16,071 nt of DNA from an uncultured Phascolarctobacterium sp. (GTDB lineage: Bacteria > Bacillota > Negativicutes > Acidaminococcales > Acidaminococcaceae). The notes below the pieces were generated by a model. The model was not told the origin of the DNA. It made no database searches and saw nothing but the letters and a program-made list of their open reading frames with translations. Position 1 is the first letter of the stretch. The number at the start of each line of letters is the position of its first letter. The translations under genes and the position numbers were made by a program. The stretch covers positions 1-16,071 of the forward strand of contig USBV01000018.1 of the NCBI GenBank assembly GCA_900553055.1. Reading direction: 5' to 3'. Positions 6,915-14,014 of the stretch are shown here, one piece after another.

Positions 6915-8087
6915 ATGAAAAAATGGAAAAAAATCGCCACTGCTGCACTTGCTGCAATGGTATTCGCATCCGTACTGAGCGGTTGCGGCGGAGAAAAAAA
7001 GAAAGCTGCTGACACTGGCAACACCATTAAGGTTGGCGCATCCTTCGAATTGACCGGTAACGTTGCTAACTATGGTAAATCCATTCTGTCCGGTTTCAAA
7101 ATGGCTGCTGACGAAGCTAACAAGACCGGTATCAATGGCAAAAAGATTGAAGTTATCGAAAGCGATAACAAATCTGAGCCTTCTGAATCCGGTAACTCCA
7201 TTACTAAGCTCGTAACCCAAAATAAGGTTATTGCTGTTGTTGGTCCTGCAACCAGCGGCTGCGTAGCAGCAGGTGCTCCCATTACCGCTGCTAACAAGAT
7301 TCCTCACATTGCGCCTTCTGCAACTGCACCTGGCATTACCGTTGACAATGGCAAGGTAAGAGAGTTCATGTTCCGCGCTTGCTTCATCGACCCGTTCCAA
7401 GGCCAAGTAATGGCAACCTTTGCTAGCAACACCCTGAAGGTTAAGAACGTAGCTATTCTGTTCGACTCCTCCAGCGATTATTCCAAAGGCCTGGCTTCTG
7501 TATTCCAACAAACCCTGGAAGGCAAGGGCGGCAAGATTGTTGCTAAGGAAGCTTTCCTGTCCAAGGACGTTGACTTCAAGGCTTCTCTGACCAAGATTAA
7601 AGCAACCAATCCGGAAGCAATTTATGTTCCCGGTTACTATGAAGAAGTTTCCAAGATCATTAAACAAGCTCGTGAAATCGGTATCACCGTTCCCATGATG
7701 GGCTCCGACGGCTGGGAAAGCCCGAAACTGGCTGAAATCGCTGGTAAAGATGCTCTGAAGGGCTGCTACTATGTATCCGCTTTCTCTGCACAGGACAAGG
7801 ATCCTTCCGTACAAAAATTCATTGCTGATTACAAAGCTAAATATCAAAAAGATCCTGATATTTTCGCTATGCAAGGCTACAACGCTGGCTTAGTTCTGTT
7901 TGATGCAATCAAACGCGCTGGCACCACCGATGGTACTAAATTGGCTAAGGCTATTGCTGAAACCAAGGACCTGCCGGTTGCAAGCGGCAAGATGACCTTC
8001 GATGCTAACCATAACCCGATTATGCCGGCATTGATCATCAGCCTGGAAGGTGGCGTTCCGACTCTGAAAGAGAAGATCGCTCTGTAA
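6915..8087 (+). CDS. livJ: Branched-chain amino acid ABC transporter substrate-binding lipoprotein, copy 1
   Basis: The ATG at 6915 follows AAGGAG (6901-6906). The 390-residue product has a lipoprotein signal peptide with lipobox LSGC (21-24), a short charged linker, and a periplasmic-binding (Peripla_BP_6, LivJ/HAAT) domain over the rest: IKVGASFELTGNVANYGKS, then IAVVGPATSG, RACFIDPFQGQVMA, DSSSDYSKGL, DFKASLTKIKA, PGYYEEVSKIIKQAREIGI, GSDGWESPKL and a C-terminal FDANHNPIMPALI. It binds the ligand outside the inner membrane and delivers it to LivHMGF. The ligand is probably leucine, isoleucine or valine, but family members also bind other amino acids, urea or aromatic compounds. It is the first gene after the strong promoter at 6799. 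Its codons (AAC, TTC, CTG, GAA frequent) suggest high expression. A second paralogue follows directly. Confidence 0.93.
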   Translation: MKKWKKIATAALAAMVFASVLSGCGGEKKKAADTGNTIKVGASFELTGNVANYGKSILSGFKMAADEANKTGINGKKIEVIESDNKSEPSESGNSITKLVTQNKVIAVVGPATSGCVAAGAPITAANKIPHIAPSATAPGITVDNGKVREFMFRACFIDPFQGQVMATFASNTLKVKNVAILFDSSSDYSKGLASVFQQTLEGKGGKIVAKEAFLSKDVDFKASLTKIKATNPEAIYVPGYYEEVSKIIKQAREIGITVPMMGSDGWESPKLAEIAGKDALKGCYYVSAFSAQDKDPSVQKFIADYKAKYQKDPDIFAMQGYNAGLVLFDAIKRAGTTDGTKLAKAIAETKDLPVASGKMTFDANHNPIMPALIISLEGGVPTLKEKIAL

Positions 8088-8164
8088 TCCAAGCATAAGT
8101 TTAAAAATTTCATAAAGTAATTAGTTAGTGTTCCTTATCCACGGTTTATTTATTAAGTTAAAAA

Positions 8165-8190
8165 GGGGCTTGGCTAAATCCACAAGCCCC
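8165..8190 (+). terminator. Intercistronic hairpin between the two livJ genes
   Basis: GGGGCTTG (8165-8172) and CAAGCCCC (8183-8190) form a perfect eight-pair GC-rich stem with a 10-base loop. The downstream sequence is A/T-rich but has no clean T run, so it is more likely a partial terminator or an mRNA-stabilising structure protecting the upstream livJ message. Confidence 0.5.
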
Positions 8191-8225
8191 ACTATATATT
8201 ATTTATTTTTGAGGGGGAATAAACC

Positions 8226-9404
8226 ATGAAAAGATTAACTAAATTAATGTCAGTTTTCGCAGCAGGCGCATTGTTTATGGGCGCTTTGGCAGGCTGTGGC
8301 GGCTCCAAGGATGCTGGCAAAGCAGGCGATACCATTAAGGTTGGTGCTTTGCTGGAAATGACCGGTGGCAGCGCTTCCTTCGGTATTTCTTCTAAGAATG
8401 GTATTGACCTTGCTTTGAAGAAAATCAACGAAAAAGGCGTTTTGGGCGGCAAAAAGCTCTCCTTGGTTGTAGCTGATACAAAATCCGAGGCTTCTGAAGC
8501 AACCAACGGTATGCAAAAGCTGGTTTCTCAAGATAAGGTTGTGGCAGTTATTGGTCCTAACCAATCCTCCGCTGTTATCGCAGCAGGCGCAATTAACAAC
8601 GGTTCTAAGGTTTTGGGCATCACTCCCATGGGCACCAACCCGGACGTAACTGTGGACCCGAAAACCAAAAAAACCAAAGAATACAACTTCCGTGCATGCT
8701 TCATTGACCCGTTCCAAGGCACTGTAATGGCAAACTATGCATTCAAAGACCTAAAGGTTAAAAAGGCTGCTATCCTGGTAGATAACACCTCCGACTATGC
8801 TAAAGGCTTGACCCAATTCTTCAAAGAAAACTTTGTAAAACTGGGTGGTGAGGTTGTAGCTGAAGAAGCTTATCTGCAAAAGGATACCGACTTCAAAGCA
8901 ACCCTGACCAAGATTAAAGCAGCTGCTCCTGACTTCATCTATATTCCTGGTTACTATCAAGAGGTTGGCCTGATCGTTAAACAAGCTCGTGAAATGGGCA
9001 TCACCGTTACTATGGCCGGTGGCGATGGTTGGGATAGCGCAAAACTGCCGGAAATCGCTGGCAAAGCTGCTCTGAACAACACCATTTTCTCCAGCCTGTA
9101 TTCTCCTGATGACGCATCCGACTTGAACAAATCCTTCGTTGCTGAATACAAGAAAGCTTACAATGGCAACCCGGACGTATTCGCAGCTCTGGCTTATGAC
9201 TCCACTCTGCTGGTAGCAAAAGCTATGGAAGATGCAAAATCCGCTGAACCTGCAAAGATTGCTGCTGCAATGGCTAAAATTGCTGGCTTCAAGGGCGTAT
9301 CCGGCGAAGTAACCTTCAACGAACAACACAACCCCATTAAGAGCGCAGTTATCATCGAGCACAAAGATGGCGTTCAAACCTTCAAAGCTAAAGTTAATCC
9401 CTGA
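8226..9404 (+). CDS. livJ: Branched-chain amino acid ABC transporter substrate-binding lipoprotein, copy 2
   Basis: The ATG at 8226 follows GAGGGGG (8211-8217). The 392-residue product has lipobox LAGC (21-24) and the same LivJ/HAAT binding fold as the upstream gene, sharing long identical stretches such as RACFIDPFQG, LTKIKA, KQAREMGIT and FNEQHNPI-type ends. Differences cluster in likely ligand-contact parts: IGPNQSSAVIAAG replaces VGPATSGCVAAG, and GGDGWDSAKL replaces GSDGWESPKL. The pair probably arose by tandem duplication and may have different ligand preferences. It lies 138 bases after copy 1 with no obvious promoter of its own, and is followed by a strong hairpin (9439-9474) before the permease genes. 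Confidence 0.92.
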   Translation: MKRLTKLMSVFAAGALFMGALAGCGGSKDAGKAGDTIKVGALLEMTGGSASFGISSKNGIDLALKKINEKGVLGGKKLSLVVADTKSEASEATNGMQKLVSQDKVVAVIGPNQSSAVIAAGAINNGSKVLGITPMGTNPDVTVDPKTKKTKEYNFRACFIDPFQGTVMANYAFKDLKVKKAAILVDNTSDYAKGLTQFFKENFVKLGGEVVAEEAYLQKDTDFKATLTKIKAAAPDFIYIPGYYQEVGLIVKQAREMGITVTMAGGDGWDSAKLPEIAGKAALNNTIFSSLYSPDDASDLNKSFVAEYKKAYNGNPDVFAALAYDSTLLVAKAMEDAKSAEPAKIAAAMAKIAGFKGVSGEVTFNEQHNPIKSAVIIEHKDGVQTFKAKVNP

Positions 9405-9438
9405 TAGGTAACACAAGTAGTCTTAACTAGTTCAATTC

Positions 9439-9476
9439 AACGAGGCTGTTGTTTTGTGTGACAACAGCCTCGTTTT
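9439..9476 (+). terminator. Strong intra-operon hairpin, likely leaky terminator before livH
   Basis: AACGAGGCTGTTGT (9439-9452) and ACAACAGCCTCGTT (9461-9474) are perfect complements (14 pairs, 8-base loop), followed by only four T bases (TTTT, 9473-9476). No promoter is evident between it and livH, so some transcription must pass through. It would lower livHMGF expression relative to the binding-protein genes. Confidence 0.8.
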
Positions 9477-9529
9477 ATCAAGAAGCGTGTCCCGCTTAGG
9501 CAAATTTAAATCTCTAGGGAGGAAAAATT

Positions 9530-10420
9530 ATGGAGACCTTTATGCATCAGTTCTTTCAGCAGCTGATCAACGGTGTATCTCTTGGTAGTATTTACGCACT
9601 GATCGCTTTAGGTTATACCATGATATACGGTATCATCAAGCTCATCAACTTCGCACATGGTGATATCTATATGCTGGGTGCCTATTTCGGCTTCTATGCA
9701 ACCACTACCTTGGGCTTGCCCTTTATTCCTGCAATTATCTTTTCTATGGCCTGTGCTGCAATCGCAGGTATCATTATTGAACGTATCGCGTATCGCCCCA
9801 TGCGTAATGCACCGCGTATCGCAATCCTAATTACCGCAATCGGCGTATCCTTCTTCTTGGAATACGGCATGATTCTTTTGGTATCCCCGCAACCTCGCAC
9901 CTTCCCCGCAGTATTCAATGCTACTGTTTATAACATGGGTCCCTTGGTTGCTAACAGCCAACAGCTGGTTATTCTTTTGAGCTCCATTATTTTGATGGCA
10001 GTGCTCACCTACATCGTAAACAAAACCAAAGCCGGCAAGGCAATGCGCGCTGTATCCTTTGATGCTGATGCTGCAAGACTGATGGGCATCAACATTGACC
10101 GCGTTATTTCCACCACCTTTGCTCTGGGCAGTGCTCTGGCAGCAGCTGGCGGCGTGCTGGTAGGTGTTTACTATAACTCCATTGACCCGCTGATGGGCAT
10201 GATGCCCGGCCTGAAGGCCTTCGTTGCTGCAGTATTGGGTGGCATTGGCATTATCCCCGGCGCTATGATTGGCGGCATCATTTTGGGTGTAGTAGAAGCT
10301 ATGGTAAGTGGCTTCCTATCCTCCACCTTCCGTGATGCAGCGGCCTTTGGTATTTTGATTCTTATTCTTCTCTACAAGCCCTCCGGCTTGTTAGGTAAGA
10401 ATGTTCGTGAGAAAGTGTGA
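9530..10420 (+). CDS. livH: Branched-chain amino acid ABC transporter permease LivH
   Basis: The ATG at 9530 follows AGGGAGG (9516-9522). The 296-residue, strongly hydrophobic product carries the family signature at its N-terminus, GSIYALIALGYTMIYGIIKL followed by INFAHGDIYMLGAY (about 19-52), several transmembrane helices, and the cytoplasmic coupling region AARLMGINIDRVISTTFALG (about 180-199). It ends with GILILILLYKPSGLLG, typical of LivH. It forms the inner-membrane channel with LivM and contacts the ATPases LivG and LivF. It is the first permease gene after the hairpin at 9439, and its stop codon is 10 bases before the livM start. Confidence 0.96.
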   Translation: METFMHQFFQQLINGVSLGSIYALIALGYTMIYGIIKLINFAHGDIYMLGAYFGFYATTTLGLPFIPAIIFSMACAAIAGIIIERIAYRPMRNAPRIAILITAIGVSFFLEYGMILLVSPQPRTFPAVFNATVYNMGPLVANSQQLVILLSSIILMAVLTYIVNKTKAGKAMRAVSFDADAARLMGINIDRVISTTFALGSALAAAGGVLVGVYYNSIDPLMGMMPGLKAFVAAVLGGIGIIPGAMIGGIILGVVEAMVSGFLSSTFRDAAAFGILILILLYKPSGLLGKNVREKV

Positions 10421-10430
10421 GGTGCTTAGT

Positions 10431-11390
10431 ATGAATCCGATTAGAAAATTTGATTTAAAAGCCCTTATCGCTTCTGTAATTATCTTTGCAGTTGTTCAAG
10501 GCCTGATTTTGGCCGAAGTAATCGGCCCCTTCTGGGAATTGAACATCATCCTGATTTGTATCAACATCATTTTAGCAGTCAGCCTGAACCTGATTAACGG
10601 CTATACCGGCCAGTTCTCCATTGGTCATGCCGGCTTCATGGCTGTTGGTGCTTATACCGGTGCTATCATCACCGTTAAGCTGGGCCTGCCCTTTGAGCTG
10701 GGCCTGGTTGTAGCAACTGTTTGTGCAGGCTTCTTAGGCTTCCTGATTGGTTTGCCCACCCTGCGCCTTGATGGTGACTATCTTGCTATCGCTACCTTAG
10801 GTCTTGGCGAAATTATCCGTATCTGCATTCTTAATATCGACTATGTAGGCGGTGCCTCCGGCCTTATGGGTATCCCCCGTATGACTACCTTCGCTTATAC
10901 CTTCTGGATTATGATGGCCATCATTTTCTTCATTAAGAACTTTAAAAACTCCGCTCTGGGTCGCTGCTGCCTGGCAATTCGTGAAAACGAAATCGCAGCC
11001 GATACCATGGGCATTAACACTACTAAGTATAAGGTAATGGCCTTCACTCTGGGCGCATCCTTCGCAGGCACTGCAGGCTGCCTCTTTAGCCATTACTTCT
11101 TCCTGGCGCATCCCGCATCCTTCACCTTCATGCGTTCCTTTGATATTCTGACCATGGTAGTTTTGGGTGGCTTGGGCTCCATGACTGGTGCTATCACCGG
11201 CGCAACGCTCCTGACCTTCATTTCTGCTTATCTGTCCGACTATCCGGAATGGCGTATGGTTATCTATTCCATCACCATGATTGTTTTGATGCTGCGTCGT
11301 CCGCAAGGCTTGTTCGGTAGCGAAGAGCTGAGCCGCAAGATGTTTAAGTTTGGAGGTAAGAGCAATGGCAGAGCTGCTGAAGGTAGATAA
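10431..11390 (+). CDS. livM: Branched-chain amino acid ABC transporter permease LivM
   Basis: The preferred start is the ATG at 10431, seven bases after GTGAGGTG (10417-10424); an in-frame ATG at 10401 lies inside livH and has no good binding site. The 319-residue product has about eight to nine membrane helices. It shows the LivM hallmark SLNLINGYTGQFSIGHAGFM at 51-70, the cytoplasmic loop RENEIAADTMGINTTKYKVM (about 184-203), and a C-terminal LRRPQGLFGS. It pairs with LivH as the second half of the channel. The last 26 bases overlap the start of livG, so translation is coupled. Confidence 0.96.
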   Translation: MNPIRKFDLKALIASVIIFAVVQGLILAEVIGPFWELNIILICINIILAVSLNLINGYTGQFSIGHAGFMAVGAYTGAIITVKLGLPFELGLVVATVCAGFLGFLIGLPTLRLDGDYLAIATLGLGEIIRICILNIDYVGGASGLMGIPRMTTFAYTFWIMMAIIFFIKNFKNSALGRCCLAIRENEIAADTMGINTTKYKVMAFTLGASFAGTAGCLFSHYFFLAHPASFTFMRSFDILTMVVLGGLGSMTGAITGATLLTFISAYLSDYPEWRMVIYSITMIVLMLRRPQGLFGSEELSRKMFKFGGKSNGRAAEGR

Positions 11391-12138
11391 TGTATCCATG
11401 ATTTTCGGTGGTCTGCGCGCCGTATCCAACCTTTCCATGTACATTAACAAGGGAGAGCTGATTGGTCTTATCGGTCCGAACGGTGCAGGCAAAACTACCG
11501 CCTTTAATATGATTACCGGCGTATATACTCCCAGTGAGGGCGATGTATATTTTAATGGTGTAAAGAGCAGTGGTAAGAAATCCTACCAGGTTACCCAATT
11601 GGGCATGGCTCGTACATTCCAAAATATCCGCCTTTTCTCCGAGCTGAGCGTAATCGATAACGTAAAAATTGCTTATAATATGCACGTTACCTATAATCTG
11701 GTCGATGCTATTATTCGCGATAAAAAATATCTAAACGAAGAAGATTTCATCACCCAAAAGGCGATGGATTTGTTGAAAATTTTCCATCTGGAGGGCGAAG
11801 CCAACGAGGTTGCAAAGAATCTGCCCTATGGCAAACAGCGTCGTCTGGAAATTGCCCGTGCATTGGCTACCGAGCCAAAGCTGCTTTTGTTGGACGAGCC
11901 TGCTGCTGGCATGAACCCGCAGGAAACTCACGAGCTGATGGAAATGATTCGTTGGATTCGTGATAAATTTGACCTCTCCATCCTGCTCATCGAGCATGAT
12001 ATGGGCTTGGTTATGGGCGTGTGCGAGCGCATTTATGTACTGGAATATGGTATGAAAATTGCTGAAGGCAGTCCGGAAGAGATTAAACACAACAGTCGTG
12101 TAATTGAAGCATATCTGGGCGAGGAGGTTATCAACTAA
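11365..12138 (+). CDS. livG: Branched-chain amino acid ABC transporter ATP-binding protein LivG
   Basis: The start is the ATG at 11365 behind GGAGG (11352-11356); an upstream TTG at 11350 is in frame but lacks support. The 257-residue ATPase has Walker A GPNGAGKT (37-44), Q-loop Gln86 (RTFQNIR), the LivG-type signature LPYGKQRRLEIARAL (153-167), Walker B LLLLDEP (173-179) and H-loop His211, followed by GLVMGVCERIYVLEYG. The conserved C-terminal end VIEAYLGEE is intact. With LivF it powers import. Its stop overlaps the livF start by one base. Confidence 0.96.
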   Translation: MAELLKVDNVSMIFGGLRAVSNLSMYINKGELIGLIGPNGAGKTTAFNMITGVYTPSEGDVYFNGVKSSGKKSYQVTQLGMARTFQNIRLFSELSVIDNVKIAYNMHVTYNLVDAIIRDKKYLNEEDFITQKAMDLLKIFHLEGEANEVAKNLPYGKQRRLEIARALATEPKLLLLDEPAAGMNPQETHELMEMIRWIRDKFDLSILLIEHDMGLVMGVCERIYVLEYGMKIAEGSPEEIKHNSRVIEAYLGEEVIN

Positions 12139-12842
12139 TGTTAAGAGTTGAAGATATTAATGTCTATTACGGCGCTATCCACGCCATTAAAGGCATCAGC
12201 CTCGATGTTCCCGATGGTGAAATTGTAGCGTTGATTGGTTCTAACGGCGCAGGTAAGTCCACAACCCTGCGCACTATTTCCGGTCTGATGAAACCCAAAA
12301 CCGGTAAAATCCTGTATGAAGGTAATGATATTGCCGGTGTACCTGCTCATAAAATCGTTGGCATGGGCCTGTGTCAGGTGCCCGAAGGTCGTCACGTTTT
12401 CGCAAACATGACTGTTTTGGAAAACCTGGAGCTGGGTGCTTATCTGCGCAAGGATAAGGACGGCATTGCCAAGGACATGCAGGATGTATTTGAAAAATTC
12501 CCGCGTTTGTTAGAGCGTAAGTATCAAATCGCCGGTACTCTTTCCGGTGGTGAGCAGCAAATGCTGGCTATGGGCCGTGCTCTGATGAGCCGTCCAAAAT
12601 TATTACTCTTGGATGAGCCCTCTATGGGTCTTGCCCCCTTGCTGGTTAAGGAAATTTTTAATATAATAAAAGAAATCAATGCTGGCGGCACTACCATTCT
12701 GTTGGTAGAGCAAAACGCTAATATGGCATTGTCCATTGCTGATAAAGCATATGTTCTGGAAACCGGCCGTATTACCCTGAGCGGTACTGCCCAAGAGCTG
12801 GCAAGCAGTGAGGAAGTACGCAAGGCATATTTGGGCGGCTAA
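12138..12842 (+). CDS. livF: Branched-chain amino acid ABC transporter ATP-binding protein LivF
   Basis: The ATG at 12138 overlaps the livG stop (TAATG) and follows GAGGAGGT (12121-12128). The 234-residue ATPase shows Walker A GSNGAGKST (34-42), CQVPEGRHVFANMTVLENL (79-97), signature LSGGEQQMLAMGRAL (135-149), Walker B LLLLDEPSMGLAP (155-167), and VEQN (190-193) in place of the H-loop histidine motif, as usual in LivF. The C-terminal VRKAYLGG is typical. It is the last subunit of the importer; the CBS-ACT gene follows after 17 bases. Confidence 0.96.
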   Translation: MLRVEDINVYYGAIHAIKGISLDVPDGEIVALIGSNGAGKSTTLRTISGLMKPKTGKILYEGNDIAGVPAHKIVGMGLCQVPEGRHVFANMTVLENLELGAYLRKDKDGIAKDMQDVFEKFPRLLERKYQIAGTLSGGEQQMLAMGRALMSRPKLLLLDEPSMGLAPLLVKEIFNIIKEINAGGTTILLVEQNANMALSIADKAYVLETGRITLSGTAQELASSEEVRKAYLGG

Positions 12843-12859
12843 CAAGAGGAGGTCATTTC

Positions 12860-13519
12860 ATGTTAGTTAAGGATTTTATGACTAAAGACGTCATTACTGT
12901 GCGCGAGGATCAATCCATGCTGGAAGCTCGCGAGGTTATGCGCAGCAAAAAGCTGTATAGCCTGCCGGTAGTGGACGATATTTCTCGTGTACGTGGTATG
13001 ATTACTGTGGATGATATTGGCAAGGCATCTCCTAGCGACAGCTCCACTCTGTCTCGCTATGAGGCTAATTATCTCTTAGGCCGCTTGAAGGTTAAAGATA
13101 TTATGAGCCGCACTGTGGTAACAGTGGATAGCGAGGATACCATTGAGTATGTAGCTTATAATCTGTATAAGCGCAAGGTTAACGCACTGCCTGTTTTGGG
13201 TCGTGATGGCAAGCTCTGTGGTATTATTTCCCGTAGCGATATGTTCCGCTCCTTTGTAGAAATGATGGGCGTAAACCAAAGCTGCACTCGCTTCACCGTT
13301 ATTGCTCCCGATAAGGTTGGCGTTGTTGCTGAAATCACCAGCATTATGAAGGAGGATGGCATCAATATCATCTCCTTGGCTACCTTGCAAAGTGGCAATG
13401 GCACTGCGGAAATCACTATTCGCTGCCGTCTGAATAATAATGGCTTGGATATTATTGAGCAAATTCGCGAAGCTGGCTACGAAGTAACCGATATTATGTC
13501 CCTGGATGGATTGGAATAA
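12860..13519 (+). CDS. CBS-CBS-ACT domain protein, putative regulator of the liv system
   Basis: The ATG at 12860 follows a strong AGAGGAGGT (12845-12853). The 219-residue soluble protein has two CBS domains, at about 5-55 (VKDFMTKDVITVREDQSM...LYSLPVVDD...VRGMITVDDI) and 79-134 (VKDIMSRTVVTVDSED...VNALPVLGRDGKLCGIISRSD), and a C-terminal ACT domain at about 143-213 (TRFTVIAPDKVGVVAEITSI, then INIISLATLQSG). CBS pairs usually bind adenine nucleotides and ACT domains usually bind amino acids, so it may sense energy state together with amino acid supply. Similar proteins are often named AcuB-like. It lies 17 bases after livF with no terminator between, so it belongs to the liv operon. No DNA-binding or enzymatic domain is visible; it probably acts on another protein, possibly LivGF. 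Confidence 0.85.
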   Translation: MLVKDFMTKDVITVREDQSMLEAREVMRSKKLYSLPVVDDISRVRGMITVDDIGKASPSDSSTLSRYEANYLLGRLKVKDIMSRTVVTVDSEDTIEYVAYNLYKRKVNALPVLGRDGKLCGIISRSDMFRSFVEMMGVNQSCTRFTVIAPDKVGVVAEITSIMKEDGINIISLATLQSGNGTAEITIRCRLNNNGLDIIEQIREAGYEVTDIMSLDGLE

Positions 13520-13728
13520 TGCTAGCCGCTTCTTCCGTGCATGTTGGTGATGTGGTAAAGATGAAAAAGGCTCATCCCTGTGGCAGCGATGAGTGGGAAA
13601 TTACTCGCACCGGCATGGACTTTGGCATGAAATGCTGCGGGTGTGGTCATTTTGTGATGCTGGCGCGCAGCAAGTTCGAAAAGGCTGCTAAGGCTGTTGT
13701 TAAAAACGCTCAGCAGCCAGCAGAATAA
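13519..13728 (+). CDS. DUF951 family small Cys-containing protein
   Basis: The ATG at 13519 overlaps the stop of the CBS-ACT gene (TAATG), indicating coupled translation; its own binding site is weak. The 69-residue product carries the DUF951 pattern VGDVVKMKKAHPCGSDEWEI, MKCCGCGHFVMLAR and SKFEKAAKAV. Cys21, Cys39, Cys40 and Cys42 could form a small metal-binding knuckle (inference). DUF951 proteins (YyzM in Bacillus) are of unknown function and in many Firmicutes are found near spo0J/parB; here the gene sits about 7.5 kb from parB, at the end of the liv operon. The terminator at 13772 ends the transcript. Confidence 0.85.
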   Translation: MLAASSVHVGDVVKMKKAHPCGSDEWEITRTGMDFGMKCCGCGHFVMLARSKFEKAAKAVVKNAQQPAE

Positions 13729-13771
13729 TTTAATCCTGTTATCCCTATATCTCCTTTCCCTAGAGATAAAG

Positions 13772-13812
13772 AAAACCGCTACGATGTTTGCAGGCGTCGT
13801 AGCGGTTTTTCG
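13772..13812 (+). terminator. Rho-independent terminator of the liv operon
   Basis: AAAACCGCTACGA (13772-13784) pairs perfectly with TCGTAGCGGTTTT (13797-13809); the T run continues as TTTTT and, after CG, TTTT. It lies 44 bases after the DUF951 stop codon. Confidence 0.9.
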
Positions 13813-13945
13813 TTTTAGTATATAATTTTTATTTAGTTAATTTTAAGCAAAAAAGGCGTTTTTGGGCTACAATAGCTCCCAATCCGTGATTAACGTGAAA
13901 AAATTGCAAACTCCTCAAAAAATGACGATTTTCTTGCGTTTTCCT

Positions 13946-13974
13946 ATTGTACTTTCTCGTGATTGTGGTACAAT
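13946..13974 (+). promoter_or_regulatory. Promoter of the decarboxylase gene with an overlapping inverted repeat
   Basis: TGGTACAAT (13966-13974) is an extended -10 with one mismatch to TATAAT; the -35 candidate is TTGTAC (13947-13952) at 16 bases, which is weak. ATTGTAC (13946-13952) and GTACAAT (13968-13974) form a perfect seven-base inverted repeat with start-to-start spacing of 22 bases, about two helical turns. The repeat covers both the -35 and the -10 region, which is where a repressor dimer would bind. Confidence 0.5.
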
Positions 13975-14014
13975 CTAAACAACAAATAAATGCTATGGCA
14001 AGGGGAGAGTGGGC

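Noticed and set aside
6822..7874. Long open frame on the minus strand across livJ copy 1
   Set aside because: It lies wholly opposite the first livJ gene and its promoter, has no ribosome binding site and a composition typical of antisense shadow frames; similar shadows lie opposite copy 2 (8751-9416) and livM.
8135..8143. DnaA-box-like TTATCCACG between the livJ genes
   Set aside because: It is a single site with one mismatch, with no cluster or A/T-rich unwinding region around it; expected by chance.
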